NCBI GenBank assembly: GCA_016764115.1
Contig: JAESSM010000122.1
Location: 1 to 8,788 of the forward strand
Direction of reading: 5' to 3'
DNA: 8,788 bases
Source: Bacteroidia bacterium
GTDB lineage: Bacteria > Bacteroidota > Bacteroidia > JAESSM01 > NORP286
Shown here: positions 5,024 to 8,788 of the stretch, one piece after another
How positions within the stretch are numbered: position 1 is the first letter of the stretch
Layout of the letters: every line of letters starts with the position of its first letter
The notes under the pieces: model-generated
Told to the model about the DNA's origin: nothing
Databases searched by the model: none
What the model saw: the letters and a program-made list of their open reading frames with translations, nothing else
Translations under genes and position numbers: made by a program

Positions 5024-7359
5024 TTTTTAGCTTTTCTTTTGGATTTCCCTTTTCCTTTTGTCTTTGGAGCTTCTTCAGCAAGTTTTAGGCATTCTTCCAA
5101 CGTTAAAGACGAGGGTTCTGTATCTTTTGGAATTTTAACATTTTGCTTACCAACTGCAATGTATGGTCCCCATCTTCCTTTCAAAACCTTAACTTCCTCA
5201 TTTTCATCAAATGTTTTGATGATACGTTCCGATTCTAATTTTCTTTTTTCGTGAATGACTTCTATGGCTCTTTCTTTTTCGATGGTGTAGGGATCATCTA
5301 CATCTCCTTTTAAGGAATAAAACTTATCCATATGCTTTACATATGGACCGAATCGACCAATATTGACTGTAATTTCTGTGTTTTCGAACTCCCCTATTGA
5401 TCTTGGAAGCTCAAATAAATGCAAAGCTTCTTCAAGAGTTATTGTATCTATTCTTTGACCGGAACGTATTGCTGCGAATCTAGGTTTCTCTTCATCATCG
5501 GCTTCACCAATTTGAACCATAGGGCCATATCTACCAACCCGTGCGATTATTCTTTTTCCTGATTTAGGATCAACACCTAGTTCTCTTTCCCCAGTTGCAC
5601 GTTCAGATGTTTCCAGGGTAATTTCCACATTTTTATGAAACGGAGTATAAAATTCAGCAATCATTTCATTCCATGCCTTATTGCCCATTGATATATCATC
5701 AAATTCCTTTTCTACAGAAGCAGTAAAGTTATAATCCATTACATTTTCAAAATGTTCAACTAAAAAGTCATTAACCACCATACCAATATCTGTAGGAATC
5801 AATTTTCCTTTATCGGCTCCGGTCTTTTCTATTTTGACTTCATTACTAATTATGCCATTTTGAAGCGTAAACACTTTATATTGTCTTTCAGTACCTTCAC
5901 CTATTCCTTTTTCTACATAACCTCTTTTTTGGATAGTTGATATTGTTGGTGCGTATGTTGATGGTCGTCCTATTCCCAATTCTTCAAGCTTTTTAACCAA
6001 ACTTGCTTCTGTAAATCTTGAAGGAGGATGACTAAATCTCTCAACAGCATTTATATTATTTAATTGCAGCATTTGGCCAACAGATAATGGTGGAAGCATT
6101 GCGGACTCTTCATTATTTCTTAAATCTTCCTCATCTAATGATTCTAAATATACTTTTAGAAAACCATCAAATTTAATTACTTCACCTCTTGCTACTAAGG
6201 TTTCCTCTGAATTAGTGATAGTTATTGTTGCAGTGGTTTTTTCTAATTGAGCATTGCTCATTTGAGATGCGATAGCCCTTTTCCAAATTAACTCATAAAG
6301 GCGTTGTTCATCATTCTCGCCATCAACTGTGTGGTTTTTAAAATATGTAGGGCGGATTGCTTCGTGCGCTTCTTGCGCTCCTTTAGCCTTATTTGTAAAC
6401 TGTCTTGTTTCAGAATATTGTTGTCCGTAAGCACTGGTGATCTCTTCTTTAGCACTTTCTAATGCTGTTTCGGATAATGTCACAGAGTCCGTTCTCATAT
6501 ATGTTATTTTCCCTGATTCATAAAGTCTTTGGGCGATCATCATTGTTTTGGAGACCGAGAAAAATAACTTTCTACTTGCTTCTTGCTGTAGCGTTGAAGT
6601 AATAAACGGAGCAGCAGGAGATTTTTTTGAAGGCTTAGTTTCAAGGTTGCTAATTGAGAAATTTGAATCTTTACATTTGTCTAAAAATTCTTCAGCTTCC
6701 TGCTGAGATTGAAATTTTTTCGGAAGCTCTGCTTTTAATGGAACAAATTTATCTCCAGATGGGATATCAAAAATGGCACTTACCTTAAAATAAGGAGTAC
6801 AATCAAAATCCCTAATATCTCTTTCTTTTTCTACGATAAGCCTTACCGCAACCGATTGTACCCGACCAGCAGAAAGGCTTGGTTTAATTTTTCTCCAAAG
6901 GATAGGTGAAAGTTCAAAACCTACTAATCTGTCTAAAATTCTTCTTGCTTGTTGGGCATTAACAAGGTTTTCATTAATTTCTCTTGGATTCTCAATTGCC
7001 TTTAAAATGGCAGGTTTAGTAATTTCATGAAAGACTATGCGTTTTGTTTTTGCTTTCGTCAGTCCTAATTCATCAAACAAATGCCATGAGATGGCTTCTC
7101 CTTCTCGGTCCTCATCAGTTGCTAACCATACTGTTTCAACTTCCTTTACAATTTTTTGAAGTTCCTTTACAATCTCCTTTTTCTCTGCTGATACTTCATA
7201 TTTGGGTTTAAAACTATTTTCAATATCAATGGCATCATCCTTTTTTGTTAAGTCTCTAATGTGTCCATTGCATGATTTAATGACATAATCATCACCTAAA
7301 TAATCGCTAATTGTTTTGGCTTTTGCGGGTGACTCGACTATTACAAGATTCTTTGACAT
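5020..7359 (-). CDS. topA: DNA topoisomerase I (type IA), TopA
   Basis: TopA relaxes negative supercoils by passing a strand through a transient 5'-phosphotyrosyl nick. The N-terminal Toprim domain begins LVIVESPAKAKTI (Glu9) and carries the metal-binding acidic triad in LATDEDREGEAISWH (Asp82, Asp84, Glu86). The core domain holds ARRILDRLVGFELSP (138-152), SAGRVQSVAVRL (163-174), the catalytic ITYMRTDS with Tyr287, and AHEAIRPT (331-338). The C terminus has no four-cysteine zinc fingers. It has three type-IA C-terminal repeats centred on VGRYGPMVQIG (608-618), IGRFGPYVKH (667-676) and KGRWGPYIAVG (727-737), then a Lys-rich tail (765-779). The length of 779 residues and this tail layout are usual for Bacteroidota. 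The start at 7359 gives the family's normal N terminus, and a promoter-like site lies about 37 bases upstream. The stop overlaps the next gene. All catalytic residues are present. Confidence 0.98.
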   Translation of the reverse strand: MSKNLVIVESPAKAKTISDYLGDDYVIKSCNGHIRDLTKKDDAIDIENSFKPKYEVSAEKKEIVKELQKIVKEVETVWLATDEDREGEAISWHLFDELGLTKAKTKRIVFHEITKPAILKAIENPREINENLVNAQQARRILDRLVGFELSPILWRKIKPSLSAGRVQSVAVRLIVEKERDIRDFDCTPYFKVSAIFDIPSGDKFVPLKAELPKKFQSQQEAEEFLDKCKDSNFSISNLETKPSKKSPAAPFITSTLQQEASRKLFFSVSKTMMIAQRLYESGKITYMRTDSVTLSETALESAKEEITSAYGQQYSETRQFTNKAKGAQEAHEAIRPTYFKNHTVDGENDEQRLYELIWKRAIASQMSNAQLEKTTATITITNSEETLVARGEVIKFDGFLKVYLESLDEEDLRNNEESAMLPPLSVGQMLQLNNINAVERFSHPPSRFTEASLVKKLEELGIGRPSTYAPTISTIQKRGYVEKGIGEGTERQYKVFTLQNGIISNEVKIEKTGADKGKLIPTDIGMVVNDFLVEHFENVMDYNFTASVEKEFDDISMGNKAWNEMIAEFYTPFHKNVEITLETSERATGERELGVDPKSGKRIIARVGRYGPMVQIGEADDEEKPRFAAIRSGQRIDTITLEEALHLFELPRSIGEFENTEITVNIGRFGPYVKHMDKFYSLKGDVDDPYTIEKERAIEVIHEKRKLESERIIKTFDENEEVKVLKGRWGPYIAVGKQNVKIPKDTEPSSLTLEECLKLAEEAPKTKGKGKSKRKAKK

Positions 7360-7395
7360 AGCAATTTGTTAGAACAAAATTTTTACAAAAAGGCA

Positions 7396-7429
7396 CAAAT
7401 ATAAACAAATAATAAGGCGTAATTCCAAA
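7396..7429 (-). promoter_or_regulatory. Predicted Bacteroidota-type promoter of topA
   Basis: On the minus strand TTTG (7426-7429) and TATATTTG (7396-7403) fit the -33 / -7 consensus. The spacer is 22 bases, one longer than usual. The inferred start near 7391 gives a leader of about 30 bases before the topA ATG, similar to that predicted for gldK. It would drive topA and the coupled arginase-fold gene, possibly reading on into the porP homologue. Confidence 0.5.
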
Positions 7430-7444
7430 TTTTTTATCTCAGAA

Positions 7445-7459
7445 AGTTTTGTGAAAACT
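7445..7459. repeat. Short inverted repeat upstream of the topA promoter
   Basis: AGTTTT-GTG-AAAACT is a perfect 6-base inverted repeat around a 3-base centre, about 15 bases upstream of the predicted topA -33 element. As a hairpin it is AT-rich, weak and lacks a T-run, so it is unlikely to terminate the transglycosylase transcript. It could be a regulator site, but AT-rich intergenic DNA produces such repeats by chance. Confidence 0.22.
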
Positions 7460-7520
7460 CAATTGGCCGAAACGAAATAGATTGAAAAAAGTTGCAGAAA
7501 TGTTAAAAGACGAGTACTAT

Positions 7521-8788
7521 TTAGGCTTTGCGAATTTTGAGCATCATGCCAGGTTTTATTCTTTTTCCATTGGAAATATTATTGAGTTTTTTAATATCAT
7601 CCACATCAATTCCATTGTATGATTTTGCGATATCCCAAAGAGTATCTCCGTTCCTTACTTTATAATACACATAATTCTTATCAAGATTCTTAGTGTTTCT
7701 TTGTGTTTGATTACCTGAAGAATTTTGTTTTTGAGCCAAACTTAAGGAGCTGATATTTTTATATTTTTCAACTTTATTATTTAAGATATAAATTTTTAAT
7801 TTTTGACCTATTCTAATATTACTTCCGTATATGTTATTCCAATTTCGGATATCTTGTGCCCGACAGTCGTACCATTCTGCGATAAAACCTAAATTATCTC
7901 CTGTTTTTACAACATATGTTAGTTTAGTGTATTTGCTAGATGGGACATTATAAGGGGTTGAATAGTCTTCAAGTGATATTTTGGAAGTGTTTTTATCAAG
8001 TATGTTTTTCTGTGTTGCAAAAATGGAATCTTTTAATTGGTCGAATAATTGGATTTTATCAAATGGAAGATTTAGCGTAAATGGAAGCATTGATTTTGGA
8101 ACATATCCTTTCTTTACGGATGGATTTAAATATATCAATTCCTCTATCGAAAAATCAATGTAGTTTGTAAGTACTTCAAAAGAGAGTTCCTTATGTAGTC
8201 TTACGGTATCATTATTTGTGAAAAACACACTTGGTTCTTGTGGATAAATATTGTGCTCCGATGGATAGTTCATAATATAATTAGCAGCAATAAATGCCGG
8301 AACATATCCTCTGGTTTCACGAGGTAGATATCTTCTTATTTTCCAAAAGTTTGTTTTACCTCCGGATCTACGTATGGCTTTGTTAACGTTCCCGGGTCCA
8401 CAATTGTATGCAGCAATTACAAGCAACCAATCGCCATAAATATTGTATAAGTCTTCAAGAAAATTTAGTGCAGCTACAGTCGATTTGTAGGGATCTCTTC
8501 GTTCATCAATGTATGAATTAATATTCAGTCCGTACATTTTTCCGGTATTGTACATTAATTGCCACATGCCTGTAGCTCCCGCTCTTGAAACTGCATTTGG
8601 ATTTAAAGCTGATTCAATAATTGGCAAATGTTTTAATTCCAATGGGAGATTTTTTTGATCCAATAATTTTTCGATCATTGGATAATAGACATTTGATAAC
8701 CCCAACATCCTGGAAACTTGTTCCCTTTTTTCAAATGAATATAACTTAATGAAGGGTTTTGAATATTGATTAAAATCTAAAGCAATAG
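7521..8788 (-). CDS. MltD-like lytic murein transglycosylase with two LysM domains (5' end outside window)
   Basis: This enzyme cleaves the glycan chain of peptidoglycan in the periplasm, forming 1,6-anhydro-muropeptides. The frame stays open from the ATG at 8706-8708 to the window edge (26 more codons, ending in SFEKREQVSR next to the Met). That ATG is therefore internal and the signal peptide and true start lie outside. Counting from that Met: the goose-type SLT domain has the catalytic Glu32 in LPIIESALNPNAVSRAGATG, then MWQLMYNTGKMYGL (48-61), AAYNCGPGNVNKAI (99-112) and RETRGYVPAFIAANYIM (130-146). Two LysM peptidoglycan-binding domains follow at about 264-308 (TYVVKTGDNLGFIAE) and 347-393 (VYYKVRNGDTLWDIAKSY), separated by a Ser/Asn/Gln-rich linker. 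This layout is standard for Bacteroidota MltD-like proteins. The 161 bases to topA hold a probable topA promoter, so the two genes are probably separate units. No clear terminator is visible. Confidence 0.93.
   Translation of the reverse strand, partial: IALDFNQYSKPFIKLYSFEKREQVSRMLGLSNVYYPMIEKLLDQKNLPLELKHLPIIESALNPNAVSRAGATGMWQLMYNTGKMYGLNINSYIDERRDPYKSTVAALNFLEDLYNIYGDWLLVIAAYNCGPGNVNKAIRRSGGKTNFWKIRRYLPRETRGYVPAFIAANYIMNYPSEHNIYPQEPSVFFTNNDTVRLHKELSFEVLTNYIDFSIEELIYLNPSVKKGYVPKSMLPFTLNLPFDKIQLFDQLKDSIFATQKNILDKNTSKISLEDYSTPYNVPSSKYTKLTYVVKTGDNLGFIAEWYDCRAQDIRNWNNIYGSNIRIGQKLKIYILNNKVEKYKNISSLSLAQKQNSSGNQTQRNTKNLDKNYVYYKVRNGDTLWDIAKSYNGIDVDDIKKLNNISNGKRIKPGMMLKIRKA

Noticed and set aside
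8706..8708. ATG as the start of the transglycosylase
   Set aside because: The frame is open for 26 more codons to the window edge, and the residues just upstream (REQVSR before MLGLS) continue the family's pre-SLT region, so the ATG is internal and the gene is cut by the window.

Overview
The window looks like a low-GC chromosomal segment of a gliding or type IX secretion (T9SS) bacterium of the phylum Bacteroidota. The order is uncertain; the style of GldL/GldM suggests Cytophagales or a relative. The evidence is a porP–gldK–gldL–gldM gene run (the porPKLM order of the T9SS locus), two promoter-like sites matching the Bacteroidota TTTG / TAnnTTTG consensus, and no Shine-Dalgarno-like sites at the gene starts I inspected. 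Everything real lies on the minus strand, so transcription runs from high to low coordinates.

In transcription order: (1) 8788–7521, a membrane-bound-type lytic transglycosylase (MltD-like, SLT domain plus two LysM), with its 5' end outside the window. (2) 7359–5020, topA, DNA topoisomerase I, with a plausible promoter just upstream. (3) 5023–3845, an arginase/formimidoylglutamase-fold protein whose start overlaps the topA stop as ATGA; it has lost three of the six usual manganese ligands and is probably a pseudoenzyme. (4) 3725–2727, a PorP/SprF-family outer-membrane protein. (5) 2570–1281, gldK, a lipoprotein with a formylglycine-generating-enzyme-like fold but without the catalytic cysteines. 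It is preceded by the best promoter of the window and a 6-2-6 inverted repeat that could be an operator. (6) 1181–165, gldL, the two-helix stator of the gliding/secretion motor, with a long repeat-containing cytoplasmic tail. (7) from about 103 to the left edge, the first residues of gldM, the stator's partner.

GldL and GldM form the proton-driven inner-membrane motor. GldM spans the periplasm to the ring made by GldK (with GldN, which would be expected beyond the left edge). PorP/SprF proteins are outer-membrane partners of the same machine. topA and the transglycosylase are housekeeping genes flanking the locus.

No mobile element, CRISPR array, tRNA or rRNA was seen. No intergenic gap exceeds 161 bases. 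The points most worth checking are the missing start codon of gldM (AAG where ATG is expected), the degenerate arginase-fold protein coupled to topA, the repeated L-x-x-[ML]-N-x-x-Y motif and acidic/His segment in GldL, and the inverted repeat upstream of the gldK promoter.
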